From positions 1,550,001 to 1,614,000 of the forward strand of contig JAHEWK010000008.1 of the NCBI GenBank assembly GCA_020740775.1: a DNA stretch of 64,000 nucleotides. The letters run 5' to 3'. The DNA is from Ilyonectria destructans (taxonomy: Eukaryota > Ascomycota > Sordariomycetes > Hypocreales > Nectriaceae). A program made the translations under genes and the position numbers. Numbering within the stretch: position 1 is the first letter of the stretch; each line of letters opens with the position of its first letter. Below, piece after piece: positions 1-12,147 of this stretch. The notes under the pieces were generated by a model. That model had not been told where the DNA came from and made no database searches. It saw only the letters and a list, made by a program, of their open reading frames with translations.

Positions 1-1
1 C

Positions 2-115
2 AATTATGAAACCGGCCAATGCGGGTTGTGCGGTGGTTTTCAGGGTACCTGTATGGAATATGACGATTTCTCACCTCTGTACCAAGTGGGCTGTTTCGAA
101 TGTTCTTTCTCCTGA
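2..115 (+). CDS. C-terminal fragment of a Cys-rich protein, cut by window edge
   Basis: Reading from base 2 gives 37 residues and then TGA at 113-115. The fragment holds five cysteines arranged CxxC, C, then CxxC near the end, plus a run of aromatic and acidic residues. This composition suits the end of a small secreted or disulfide-rich fungal protein. The start and most of the protein lie outside the window, so neither the family nor its integrity can be judged. It could also be a chance open stretch, because the downstream 1.6 kb is AT-rich and has no gene. Confidence 0.25.
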   Translation, partial: NYETGQCGLCGGFQGTCMEYDDFSPLYQVGCFECSFS

Positions 116-1704
116 TGCGGATGAACCAAGAACTAACCAGAACAACTCTACTGTCACTCATTGCGCAGACCTATTTTCAACTATTGAGCAGGAAATATAT
201 CAAATGCGTCAGTTCTGATGGCAGAACAGACACTCCTAGAGTCGCAACCAAGATTGAATAATTAGGAGGCGGAAAACTTAATACGTACGGCGGGTCTACG
301 CAAATTGACGGATGGTCCCGTACATCGCAGGTGCCTACACTCCCTCGTCAAGTTCGATCCATTATCTTTCTTTGGGGAAGGTGATTCAAGGATATCTCGC
401 TTGTATAGGGTTGTTTCAAGTCCTACAAAGACGTCACTGCAAGGCAGCAGGGGACCACTTTATTACGGAACTCTGCATCTTTAAATCCATTCTCTGAGCC
501 TTTGCTCTTTGGCTCTGGTGGGAGGAAGCCTACCTTAACGTGGCTCATAACCAAGAGACTGCATCCTATGCAAATCGTAGTATAGCTTAAAAATATCCAG
601 ATCATGTACCAGACTACCTTGGCAATATTGTGACCAAAGCCAAATTAGATGCCATGAGTCTGTCAGCTCACATTCCCTGCTTTTATAATAGTTGACCGTC
701 AAGGCCAAAGTTATCCACAAACTTCAATAAGCTCAGTCTTTAGAATGGTCCAAATTCCAAGGGTTTGAAATTGTCAATTCCGACCTAAGTCCCATAGGTG
801 ACAAATATCAACAGCTGCGGTCAGTCTTTCGTGACTGTAAAGTTCAAAAGCTCAACTATCGATTCAAAGGCATTGTGTGATCCCCCAATTTCAAGGGAGA
901 TACTGCTCGTTATCTCCAAGAATGTTGCAATTCTCACACAAGAACATTGCTATTTGCAAACAGGGCTCCTGTATTAAAGCCTCAGCTGGGCTAAGGTACC
1001 ACCTACCATACGTATAGGCAAAGGGTGCACTAAACGCCTGCCTTTCTTATTAAATTGGACCTAATAAACGAAATAAACAATTGTTGATAAAGGATAAATA
1101 CTAAAGATCAGTCTTTGGAATTTTTTACTTCCTAAACTGCTTTATTATGATAATATATAACTATCAGTAGGATTGGGATGTGATTATCTGTACAACGCAA
1201 ACTTGATGCTCTCGTCATACTGTCTGCTTTGGTATCACGAACGTTCTTGCAATCACCGTACTATTTGACTCAATGCCGAGTGTGCTCTCTAAACTTCACT
1301 ACTGCTGAAACTGTAATTCTAAATGAGGCTCGATGCTGAAGCAAACATCTATCTTTTGACGTTCATTTCAAAAGCATACTCCGATGGAGGCTTTCTACAG
1401 TACGAGAAGATGACTGTCACCAGCCAACCTTCGAACAGCAGAGCTGGATGTTCAACAGAACGCACCAAAAATTTATGACTGCACGATTGTTCAATAGTCT
1501 CTCGGGATAGTCTCCAAATTAATGGCTAGTAGGACTGTGCAACTTCAGTCAATAGCCCGACGCCGCATTTTGTCTCCAGCCACCATGTACACGTCTGCCA
1601 CATCATCATAATGTCGCGACTTGTGATAGGCCACCGCCTCACCCTTCCAGTTTAGCCTCAAATCTACGTCAGAGCTGGGGAAGGCTCACGTCAGCATCAA
1701 TGAC
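116..1704. other. Gene-free, AT-rich stretch
   Basis: Only short open frames of at most about 60 codons are present and none resembles a known protein. Positions 1000-1190 are especially AT-rich. I see no terminal inverted repeats or transposase-like frame. The last part (about 1600-1700) is probably promoter for the small gene at 1810. Confidence 0.6.
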
Positions 1705-1711
1705 TATATAT
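1705..1711 (+). promoter_or_regulatory. TATA box of the NTF2-like gene
   Basis: A TATATAT heptamer lies about 100 bp before the ATG at 1810. It is followed by a C/T- and A-rich leader without an intervening ATG close to the start, as is common in short fungal 5' leaders. The assignment rests on spacing and sequence only. Confidence 0.45.
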
Positions 1712-1809
1712 CGGTCGAGATTCCCGTCGAGAAGGGGACGGGAACTCCTCTTCACAAATACTCTCAATCAAAATTCATCTGCAAGAAATTCCTTCCCATC
1801 TTCTTCACA

Positions 1810-2238
1810 ATGGCAACCGACAAGCTTCACACAAAGCTCAATGAATGGTTCGAAGTTATCCGCACTCTCAAGCCCGATTCGCCCCAAGAGGACTGGGATA
1901 AGTTCAGCTCCTACCTCAGCCCTTCCGCGGTCATCTACTACAACGGAATGAATGCGCCACCTGCCCAGGGTATCGATGAAATCGTGGCCGAAATGAAGAA
2001 AATCCTGGGATTTTGGAGCATCATCGAGCGCAGGGTGGTGTCAGAGGGCACGGATGCGGCTGGGAAGACAGCCTTTTGCAGCATGAACAACCGGCTGGTG
2101 ATTCTTGGGGAGGAAATCGACTATCCAGAAACAATTGTAGTTACATTTGATGACCAGGACCGCATTCTCGACCAGAAACTGTACAGCGACCGGGCAACTA
2201 TTGGGGAGATTTTCCAGAGGAAGGCTGCTGCTGCCTGA
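1810..2238 (+). CDS. NTF2-like / SnoaL-like small protein
   Basis: A single-exon gene of 142 residues. The pattern is that of the NTF2-like fold: an N-terminal helix pair with a W and an FxSYLS segment, a YYNG turn, a second helix (IDEIVAEMKKIL), then beta strands ending in a YPETIVVTFDDQDRI stretch that matches SnoaL-type proteins. There is no signal peptide or membrane segment, so it is probably cytosolic. NTF2-like fungal proteins include small-molecule cyclases, isomerases and proteins with no known activity, so the substrate cannot be named. A TATA box lies about 100 bp upstream and the ATG context is good. There is no biosynthetic gene next to it that would suggest a pathway. Family assignment is by pattern, without alignment. 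Confidence 0.75.
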   Translation: MATDKLHTKLNEWFEVIRTLKPDSPQEDWDKFSSYLSPSAVIYYNGMNAPPAQGIDEIVAEMKKILGFWSIIERRVVSEGTDAAGKTAFCSMNNRLVILGEEIDYPETIVVTFDDQDRILDQKLYSDRATIGEIFQRKAAAA

Positions 2239-4159
2239 TCCAACTCGGGAAGGGGACAGAAGGGGTGACGGGAGTGGGCTTAGACTTCGTATTCGGTGGG
2301 GCGGGCTGAGCAATACTATGATACGTTGGCAAATCTGAGGTAAGATGCATTGCTTTATACATACTTGCTACAGAGTGTGCTTTGTGCATCTTAGTAGCTG
2401 TCTTGCGCCAGAATGCAAATAAATTCTTGGCTTACATGTCCCCGACTTACATGTCTCCGGCTTACGGGGTACAGCCAACCTCGGCAAGGGCGGGAGAAGC
2501 GGGCGCACCAAGCCTCTAAGTTATATATAGTGTTCATATCTAAGGGGATACTGAAAGAGGGTGATTATCCAATAAGAGCACATTATGATAAGTACATGAT
2601 GCTCATCCTCCGTCCGGCAGCGGCAGTACGAAGACCAAGAAGTAGTACCACGCCAAGTTGCCTGTCACTAACTAGCACCAAAAGGGCCGGTACATTATGC
2701 AATTCATACTTTCATGACACTATTGGTGGCTCTTACAAATATTCGGGGTTTGGTGCTCGAGTCATGCTGTTGGTGCTGAAACACATCGCCTAGTGAAGGT
2801 TCTCGCCACGGGTGTAGTGCCACCGCTTACTAGGCACTATGTAGTAGACACTGGGGCCATCCAAGGAGAGCCAAGAAATGCGCCTTTCCTACATAGTAAA
2901 CTATGTGGAGGATTGATATTTAAACTTTCTTACGAAAACGCCGACGGACGACATACCCTTGTTCAACGGCGTGCGCGGCCGAGTATCCGGCTTGTCTCCT
3001 TGGCACCCGTTTCATATGTACCAATCGTGGGTTTTGCTTTCTTGGCTTAATTTACAATGGTTAAATCCTTCGTCCCGTCCGGGGACTCCGTCATCCCGGG
3101 TGCCACATTGATCGGATATCGGCTTTAGATCTGGTTCATGACGCCATTATCGAATCGGCGGAGGATAATATCTTAGCGTACGCGTGTCGACTCGCCTAGT
3201 TGGCTGCTGTGTGTTTTGTTTGCTGTGAACAGATGCGAGGATTATTTAATCCGTAATTATATAGCCTTTTATTTAGTTCATTTCATTAACGCGTCTAACG
3301 GCCCTCGGCCGTCACGATGTAAGACCCATCACGGTCGACCCAACATCAACTTCAATCATCACATCACGAACCACTCCACCCCGCCTACTACGCAACTGGC
3401 AGTTTAACTCTCATGGGCGTTGATCTTTCCTCGCAATCGCGTCCGACCGTGTGCTCGTGGGCTCTATTCTCTTGGCGTTGAGTTACATCCCTGCAATGGG
3501 AAGTTCTGCCCCAGTATTTCTTCACAAACTCTCCTCGTGACGCCACGTTGAAACGGGGGTTAATCTTACCATCGGACTATTTTAATGCGTTGGTGCACGC
3601 ATTAATGGCCAAGAGTTATGGGGCTGCTGTCTCGTGTATATTTTCCCGCCTGTTCCCCATATCATACGGCGCAGCAGGGGGCTCCCGTTTCAGGGGTTTG
3701 GATTAAGAAAAGTGCAGTGGGTTCTCCCACCGTTTTTAAGGGCGTCCCCCGTTTTTTAAAGTTCAAAATGTCTGTGTGTCTGTGTTGAAGCCAGGGTGTG
3801 CTTGTGCCGGAGAACTCGGCGTCCTGTTGTAAGTGTGACATCATGAGATAGGTTTCCTTGGACGAAACTACCTTCTCGAAGCGGAAGTCGGGTAGCTACT
3901 CTTGACTCGAATTTCTCTTTCGGGATTTATGGGTCTTCTACTTCTATGGGTCACGATCAATAGTATGCCCCTTGATCGATATGTTACATGGACTATAAGA
4001 GCGTCAGGTTCCGTGGTTGTCTTGAAATCGACCTCGAATTGATCACTCACTCGCTTCTCTTCATTGTGCTGTGCCAACATCTTCGGTTACAACCGTCCGA
4101 CTTGGACATTTCATTCTTTCTTTCCACTTTTCACATTACATTCATTCACTGCAACGATC
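2239..4159. other. Long intergenic region, no gene seen
   Basis: Nearly 2 kb with several short open frames (for example 2413-2793 and 2793-3050 on the plus strand). None has fungal codon structure, introns or a recognisable domain. A short direct repeat of CTTACATGTC(T/C)CCG-like sequence occurs near 2442-2470. The last 200 bp, with a TATAAG near 3993, are probably promoter for the secreted protein. Confidence 0.5.
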
Positions 4160-5874
4160 ATGAGATTCTCTCAGCTTCTAGCGGCATCACTGCCTTTGGC
4201 AGTCTCGGCGGGACCGATTACCAAGGCTGTTACGGCCCGCCAGGATGTGGACTGTTCTTCGTCGTCTTCCACTGGACTGAAAGCGGAGTGCTGGGCTGCT
4301 CGTTCGTTGAATTCACATATGGTAAATGAGCGTGTTGATGCTGACAACTTACACAGTTGACATGAACAAATACATCAATGACTGGGTTGCCGCAAACGGA
4401 ACTGACGCCAACTGTGAGGCACTGGGCTTTGCTCAGTGCTTCTTGCAGTTCAACGTAAGTACTATCTATCATACGGCTCTCTCAAGTGACGATGGACAGC
4501 CAGGCTCACAAACGACTAGGGTTTCACCGGACTTACCTGCAACTTGATCACGAGCGATACTTGCACACCGTTCCAAACCAACAGCCCCGAGAAGTACGAC
4601 TCTCAGCAGCAGTTCTACGTAAGGTGTGAATCTCCTTGTTACTAAATCTCTTCTAACTTCTAAATTACAGGCTCTCTGGAATATCTACACTATCTACCAA
4701 TTTTTCAACCAGTATTCTCAAGCCCTCAGCAACGGTGCTTCGCTTGCAGGCCAAACCATCGATGCCATCGTGGCCAAGGTCGCTCCTCCCGTCGAAGCCC
4801 CAGCTTCGACGAGTACTCTTATGAAAGCTCTTGGTTCCACACTCAACGTCGTTTCGATTTTCACAGGCGTGGTCCCTGGGGCATCAGGCGTGGCTGTAGG
4901 CTTCATCCGTTCAGGACTCGGCGCCGCCTTCGACCTATCAGGAAAGCTGGGCGAAACCCTTGGAGTGACTCAGACTGCGGATGATCGATTTACTCAGCTG
5001 GGAGATATCGGCTCTTCGCTCGCGAAACTTGTCGAAGACTATCAGAGTAACCTTTTGAAGACGGTGCAAGAAATCCAGGGAAACCACACCTTGTTCTTGG
5101 CGGCTGCTGGCGATGGCGGATTCTCCCAGCGAGTGACCACATCTCTCACCATCCAATCCAGCCAGCTATACAAGCAGCTGCAGTTGTTTGTGCTTTCAAC
5201 CGCGCTCAAGGCCAACGGAATCATCTCGTCCAGAAGCACTGGAGTAAAGGTCCTTGATTTTGCCAAGGAGACTGGCGATATCTCGTGCGAAGCATTCAGT
5301 GAAGGTGGAAACTGCAACCAGTGGTGGTTCGACGAGGCAGCAGGAAGCACATACGCTCTGCACAACCCCAAGGACTGGGAGAACACACACATTGACCTTA
5401 CTTTCGCTATTGTCGATAACGGATGGGCTACGTTGGATCAGATCTTCAAGATCGAGGATTGTGCCGGCAAGGAGCCCACATTCGATACGGCGACGTTGGG
5501 AATTACTTGCATGGTGAGCCGAACACATTCAAGTCCATTTCTTCTTGTTGGACGAGTTACTAATGCTTTCAACAGGCAACCCACAATTGGTGTGAATGGA
5601 ACTACTCCGATACCCCCAGGGCTGATCCCCAGTTTACGAACTGCGACAACGATGGCGAGTGGGGCACCCTCTGCGGAAGTTTCCAGAATGGTATCAAGGG
5701 TAAGGCTTCTATACTCTGCTTAAATTGAATCGAGAAACTAACATGTGGGTTTCTTAGTGCCCGAGTCCTACCTTGGCCCAATGCTCAAGATTAGCGGTGG
5801 TACATGCAAGAAACGTAAGAAAAGTCCGCCAGTGCATAGAATACAAGATGTGCTAACTTGACACCCTAGTCTAA
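4160..5874 (+). CDS. Secreted orphan protein with hydrophobic helical core and Cys-rich tail
   Basis: Seven exons: 4160-4301, 4357-4454, 4520-4618, 4671-5513, 5576-5699, 5758-5814 and 5870-5874. They join in frame to 455 codons plus stop. The first 17-18 residues form a signal peptide (MRFSQLLAASLPLAVSAG), so the protein is predicted to be secreted. The N-terminal third has paired cysteines. The middle (about residues 125-260) is helical and contains a glycine- and valine-rich hydrophobic stretch (STLNVVSIFTGVVPGASGVA). The last 130 residues are rich in Cys and Trp (WCEWNY, CDNDGEWGTLC). Intron 1 uses a weaker GTTCGT donor; the alternative GTAAAT donor 20 bp downstream would give a 35-bp intron and an immediate stop. 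The final exon carries only two coding bases before TAA. I do not recognise the family and assign no activity. Confidence 0.75.
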
Positions 5875-6740
5875 ATTCTGACGATGAAAATGACTCTGAG
5901 ATTCCGCTGGATGCCTAGCCAGTATTTGCCAAGAACCTCACGCTTGTTCAAACTAGTTCAATGCCGCCATGGTTAATTGGGACTTTATGCCGGGTGGCCA
6001 GTCCGGTCTCGTGCACTCAGAAGGATTCGTGGGTCGGAAAGCAGATTTATATCATTTACTCATCGTGGTTTTTCCAACTCGGCATCCTACCCATCAAAGG
6101 GCCTTTACTTTCTGTTATTTCTTTACATCAATCATAGACTCATAGATGAGAATTGCTTTATGAAGCGGATCCTAGTTGTCTCTGTAGTATATTTCTATCG
6201 GCTCGCACGGTCCCGTGTTCATATGCTTGCCCAAATGTCGCACGGCACAAACCAGTCCGCTTGTACCACACCATGGGATGTAAATACTAAGAGTCCAATC
6301 TAGCAGTGGGTTTCAAATGGCATTTAACACTCAGAGTTAAAGATCAAAATCTTACCTCACCATGATTGTCTAAGTTAGTTCTTCTGGAACTCCCCTTAAA
6401 ATGGCTTCGGTATTCCAAGTACCACTATTTGAATGCCACCGTCACCATTGCAAGCATTCTGGTCATTTCAAGTTCCCACGTTCAGAGGATGCCCTGTCAC
6501 AATTCAAGGGGTGGGGTAATTTTGTGGAACGAGACTTTTGAATGCAGAATGAAGCTAAAAGCATAAGGGAGCAAGTGAGAAACCGAAATGAATAAAAGAC
6601 AATCACTGGTATTTGAAATAGTGCTGTTTCGTTTTAAGGTATCTAATTAACCGCGCTCATGCTGAAAAGAAAGTAATAAAATACTAACTATGGTACACAA
6701 TAAATAACCTCCAGGTAGTTTCCAAGTAGTCAGAATCCAA
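5875..6740. other. Convergent 3' region, no gene seen
   Basis: This lies between the ends of the secreted-protein gene (plus) and the permease (minus) and should contain both 3' UTRs. Short open frames at 5977-6303 and 6366-6566 have no recognisable features. AT content rises towards 6600-6720, as expected near polyadenylation signals. Confidence 0.5.
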
Positions 6741-8723
6741 CTAGAAGACGATATTCAACACTCGCTTCCAAGCGGGTGCGGCGGCCAGCTCTTCTCGGAA
6801 TGCCCGGATGGAATCCCAATCGTGCTCACGACGACCAGTGTCAAGGTCAATCTCACTGACCTTCAGCCAGGTCTCCCGCTTCCAGAGATAGCCACCGACG
6901 TAGAAAAGGATGACCACGGGGAAGGCTAGGTAAGACTCGAAGAAGCCCTCAGCATTGCCAAGTGAACCGTCGACGTTGGTGATGGCAGTGTAGAACTGAG
7001 CGATAAGAATGATAATGTTCAGCCCCAGGCCGATCCACGAGCCAGTAACACCGAGAATGGCCTGGAAGGGGATCTCGTCCAGGGTGTGGCCGTGGTACTT
7101 CCAAGCCTGTCGGAACCGGATGTGGCAGAGACAAATAGAGCCCCAAGTAAACAAAGCTGCCAGGCCTGAAAGAGCCTGCAGCCAGGTGAAGACGGTGCTA
7201 CCGTTTCCATTGACACTTAGGTAGCCCAAGAAGCCCATAAGAATAATCAAACCAACCGAGGGTAGGGGTCGGCCAGACTTGTCAATATAGGCGAAGAACT
7301 TGGGAGCGTAACCTTGCTGAGCAAGAGCGACGAGGGTACGGCTACCACCATACACACACGACACACCGATGGAAAGCACCGAAACCAAGATAATGACGTT
7401 CATGAATGAGTCGTAGCCCTTCAGGCCAGCATTGGCGATGGCAATAACAAAGGGGGAGGCGCTGGGATCATCGCTTCCGGCGTTCAACAGGCGCTTATCG
7501 GTAGAGTCGACCAAAAATCCGACAAGGAGGAGGCCGAGGACGTAGAAGAGGGTGATTCGCCAGAAGACCTGCTTGATAGCACCGGGGAGGGCCTTGGCAG
7601 GGTTCTTGGACTCGGCAGCCGCCAAGCCGACAAGCTCGGTGCCACTGAAAGAGAAGGCAGCGGTAACGAAGACACCTGCATATCTTTAATTAGTAAACAC
7701 TCGCAGGTTGTGTTGAAATGTCCGACGTACCACAGAAGCCTCGGAAACCGTTCTTGAAGGCACCAGGGTCGTACCAGAGCTTGGCGCCCCAATACTCGTG
7801 GTACAGACCATCGGAGGGACCACCTCCGCAAACGAGGACGACGGCAACGATCATGAAGATAATTGTAGCTGACAGCTTGAGCAGAGAAGCCCAAAACTCC
7901 TCCTCGGCGTATCCCATAGTACCAAAGACGTTGATGATAATGATCAAGACCAGGAAAACCTATAAGGGGTTAGTGTCGACTTCAATAATTCGAGACAGGG
8001 CTCGTGTCGGCTTGGCAATGATGACTTACGCTAATCCAGATGGCGACGCTAGTATCCGGTGCCCAGTACTGGATAACAGTGCCGCAGACTGTCAGTTCCA
8101 GTGGTAACACGAAAGCCCACTGCATCACATAGTTCCAACCCATAGCGAAACCCCAAGACGGATCGACGAAACGGTTGGCGTAACTGGTTTCCCAGGTTAG
8201 TAAGCCAAGCAAGCTCAAGAGTAAGCATCATTCACTCACGTGTAGAATCCACCGGAAACAGGGTACATGACAGCAAGCTCTCCCAGAGCGTAGACGACGT
8301 TGAACATCATGACACCCATGATGAGGAAACCAATCAACACGGAGCCAGGGCCGCCAGTGTTCAAGGCACCACCACTACCGACGAAGAAACCAGCACCAAT
8401 ACTATTGTGACGGTCAGTAAGAACATTCTACCTTTTGCGAGTCTTGTGTTGTGCAGCGTTGACTCCTTCGGGGGTTGGCAAGTTACTCACCTGCCTCCGA
8501 TGGCAATCATGTTGAGGTGGCGAGGCTTCATGGTTCGCTCCAGCTCCACGGTGCCGGAGCCATGGTCCTGATGGGCCGTGAACGAGGCGAAGTTGAGTCC
8601 ATTGCGAGTGGCCCAGGACAGCTCGGGCTTGGTGATGGAGCCGCTGGAAGCTCCCTTCTCGTAGCTAGTACGGGAGTCCGGGTTCACCACAACGGGTTCG
8701 CTTTTGCTTTCGATGTCGGCCAT
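6741..8723 (-). CDS. Amino acid permease, YAT (APC) family
   Basis: Five exons on the minus strand: 8491-8723, 8240-8401, 8030-8183, 7731-7959 and 6741-7675, giving 570 residues, the usual size for fungal YAT permeases. After a cytosolic N-terminus, transmembrane helix 1 has the family glycine-rich motif (GGSIGAGFFVGSGGAL). It is followed by MYPVSGGFYTYANRFVDPSWGFAMG and, in the middle, the YAT signature GLAAAESKNPAKALP. About 12 membrane helices can be picked out, and a conserved soluble tail rich in W, D and R ends the protein. It imports amino acids across the plasma membrane by proton symport. Specificity (general, dicarboxylic or basic) cannot be read from sequence alone. All introns have GT-AG borders and short fungal length. 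The upstream region is unusually empty, so nitrogen-linked control cannot be judged. Confidence 0.92.
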
Positions 8724-11503
8724 TGTAGCTTTGGAAGTCCAAGACTTGGTCAAATTGGTTGGATTGAGACGGCGCTGGGATCCGGGGAGAGATCAGCGCA
8801 GCAACGCAGGTATAAGTCCTTATAAGTGTTTCGCCAGGTACCATTGCAACGCTGCGGGGATTCAGCAGATAGGCACCCCTAATACCAGCCTTGAATGAAT
8901 GCGGAAGGTGAGCAAGTATGGGGAAGCACAAAGACGTAATACGAATGACAGCTGCAACGGTATCTAGCTTTCGAGAAGTCTTCCACGGATAAGGCGGCAA
9001 GTCCCTGGCCAGAAAAAGTGGCACGCCAAAACACACGGTGGGCCCGGGGTGCCCACCGGCGCGGACATACACGCAACTTGATTCGAATTTCCTGGGGTAC
9101 AGACACGCGAGGCCGCCCGACCAAGCCCCGTTGTCAGGCACGTTCCCATTGACGAGAGATAAGGGGCGTTGGTGCTGCAGTGTTGGTGCTCGGAAGACGG
9201 ATCTCGTGCAGTGAGTCCGATCCTAAGTGGGGCGGAGGAGGATGCTGTTACGCGTCACGAGTTTACCGTCAGCCAACATGGTACAAATTGCTGGCCACAA
9301 GAGGAAGGTCTCTGGACGGTGGCCTGGACAGCCTGGACAGCCTGGAATATGCGAGTGAGACGGACGGGGGAATTGGGAATCAAAGTGGCCATCCTGGAGA
9401 TGAAACCGAGGGCCGCTAGCTGTGGGATCTACGGCGCCACGCGCTCATGAGGCTGCGCTACACCACCACAAACATCATGCTTAGCAGGTTAGATTCAAGG
9501 ATTAGACAATGCCACCCTACCAGATGACCACTATACTACGTACATAAACGCCCGAGTCTATTCGCAATAACCCTAACCAAAGGCGGGCGGGATCTTTTGC
9601 TCTCTTACGCATCCCACCGGGCCGCATTACGAGAGGATGGAGCGTCAACCCAGGAACCATTACCCTGTGCGGGCGTAGAAATAATAATACAACCTTAATT
9701 CCCGACGCACTAACTTAGAGCCCTTACCCGCCGTGGAATACGTACAGATCCAAGTGGGTGCCTTGGGCTGTTGTTGTCGGCATTTGTTGCCTCCCTTTTA
9801 ATCCGGATTAAACCCGCCCGTTCAGCCCCATTTCGGACCGTCGATCTGCCCCACAGCGATGCGGGCATCCCGAACCGCCTTGGCAGAACTTGGCAAAGCT
9901 TCTCTTCGCAGGATTGCAGCGACCCATGTCCGTCTCCACAGCGTTGCCCAACCCACCGATACACCTGATAAGCCACTTTACGGGAGACACACGAGACGAT
10001 GCAATCCTTGAGTGATGCTTATCAGGTCTCAGGGCGCATGGACAGTGGATTGTGGATTGTATGTAGACATCTATTGTGGACATCTCACCACCCGAACATG
10101 CAGCTTCCGTCACAGGGACAGACCCGCATCTGTGCCGCTCTCATGGGGCTCTCATGGGTCCCTCCCGTTTGGTCTATGCCACAGCACCACATCGTTTCAT
10201 GGACGGACTGGCCGGTGCTAATGAATTGAATCGCCACTGTTATCAAGAAGGGGTCCCTCACCACCGCAAGCCCTGTTGATTGCAATGATCATGCCGGCGC
10301 CGTATATCCGAGGGCTGGTAACGATATTCTATTGAGTCATCCGCGTGGGCCATGCCAACCACTATCTCAACAGAGCGATATCATTTTCCACAAGAAAGCC
10401 AGATTAGAGTCTGACAGCTGTCGGCATGCTTTCAGAACTCTAACAATTATCCCAGATCTCTAAAAAAAAAGAGATGACAAATCCATCTCCGTTGAGACCC
10501 ACCAGCGCTCTAGGGTATCTGCAACACAAACTCAATGGCACATTCATCAATAGCGGCAAAGAAAAGCAAAAGGCGAATCAACACCAGACTCACTTATTTT
10601 AATTTATATTCCTTCCTCCCCGATGGTTTCGGAGAAGTTGAAAGGTTTGACTCCCTGGGCCGTTCTTGAGTTTAACCTCTCGGTTACCCACAGGATGGGC
10701 GGCGAGATTTGCCGCAAAGGAGTAGCTGTGGTGGCAGACATTGGCACCTTTCCAAAAATAATTGTTGATGGTAGACAGCCTCGCCTTGAGGGATACTCCC
10801 AAACAGCGGAGGGAGTTACTTTCCATCGGAAGTTCTCATTCCTTCCTTGTATCCACCGCGTTGAGATCATGCATTATTGTGGGTGGCCCTCAACGACCCT
10901 GGTCAGTTCCCAGTCTTGCCTGATCCAGTAACTACTAGATAGCCCTATAACTTACACTCGTAAAAATCAATAAGTAATGGACACTAATAATCTTACAAAC
11001 TCGACCAGGCGGCCAAACTCGGCGGTACCCTAAACAATGGCTCCACTCTCCGCTACAGTGGGGAGCTGATGCCACCAAAGATAACATGGAGTGGCAACTA
11101 GGCGACGAATCTTGGACTGCCGATAAAGCCAGCGGGGCCTGGAACAAAAGGTGTGTGCAATTAAACGTCCTATTGGTATCTTAAAGACCGTCGTTTGTCC
11201 ATCTACTCACATGGCTCCGTACATCCTCGATTCCCAATCTCCAGATATGATTCCGTTTGTCACGTAATTCTTGTTAAACCATCTACAGCTGTTCCTCAGC
11301 AGTCTAAGGTTTCAGTAAAAAATCATAGGTGTCTTGCAGAGTTGAATGCGTGATTGGAGAGGGAGAGAGTCGAGACCGCCTTCGCCTTAAAAGACCGCAT
11401 AGCTCCCTAGTATTTGAAAACCTAACTACATTGCATTGTCTGTTGGTTAGAGTCTGCAGCTGCTTCCTCTAGGCATACAACTTGTTAAGTTGTTAGGTTC
11501 AAT
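8724..11503. other. Long gene-poor region
   Basis: About 2.8 kb. The part next to 8724 is permease promoter. Around 9322-9346 there is a short tandem repeat (GCCTGGACA, two full copies and part of a third). An open frame on the minus strand at 10604-10870 (88 codons from a true ATG) and one on the plus strand at 10623-10931 overlap each other. The minus frame ends in a protein-like stretch, but I cannot assign either. A run of short frames near 11000-11150 is not convincing. No transposon ends were seen. Confidence 0.5.
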
Positions 11504-11509
11504 TTAATC

Positions 11510-11985
11510 GTGCGTTTGGCCCCCCGTGCCAGCTGACGCTTCAAGTAGGGGTGTCCATCCACTCTTGTTTGTGACCGCGATGTCGGCCCCCTTCTCGCGA
11601 AGTACGTCAACAAAATCCAACGACCCGTTGGCGCAGGTAATACGAAGTGCTATTCTTCCCAGACTGCTAGTCTCGTTCAGATTTTGTTTAATGATCAGTG
11701 AAATTGCCACACCTGTCAAGTGCAATTTTATTGCATAGTATAGAGGGCTGGGTGGGGTGGTCTCAGCCTCTTTGCCTTCTCGTTCTGCATCTCCTAAGTC
11801 GATCAATGTCCTGCAAGCATCCCAGGTAGGGTTTTCGGTCGAGAAATTTGATATAGAGCCTGGCTATTCCGACATGGCAGCTCCGTTCAACACAGGAGTG
11901 CTAGGTCCAACAAGAGAAGGCCTGAACGAACCGCATTGGGTCATTAACATCCCGACAAGATAGGAGAATGCCGAAACCGCAACAT
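11510..11985 (-). pseudogene. Decayed ankyrin-repeat gene remnant
   Basis: Reading the minus strand, one frame contains a clear ankyrin unit: a helix of the form (NGSLDFVDVLREKGADIAV) followed by TNKSGWTPLLEAS, the canonical second-helix, loop and TPL hairpin. About 250 bp upstream, in another frame, a second partial unit reads CHVGIARLYIKFLDR, which fits the outer helix of an ankyrin repeat. The two pieces are not in one frame, and stops separate them from any good start codon. The simplest reading is the remains of a larger ankyrin protein, a family that is large and fast-evolving in filamentous fungi. Borders are approximate. Confidence 0.6.
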
Positions 11986-12147
11986 CACACTGTCGTAGCC
12001 ATAGTCTCAATCGATTCCTTCTTTTTCCCAATCTCTTTTTGAGAAAGCCTCTGAGTCGTGTTGATACTGACTTCACCCGAACCTCTGTTTAACCCCTACC
12101 AACCTCTTCCTTGAACCATCCCTTACGAAAGCGGCCTTCTATCACCA

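Noticed and set aside
9515..9545. tRNA-like box A on the minus strand (TAGTATAGTGG)
   Set aside because: No box B at the right distance and no cloverleaf could be folded from the flanking sequence.
10604..10931. Overlapping open frames on both strands of about 90-100 codons
   Set aside because: Both begin at true ATG codons and one has protein-like composition, but they exclude each other and no family or splice partner is seen.
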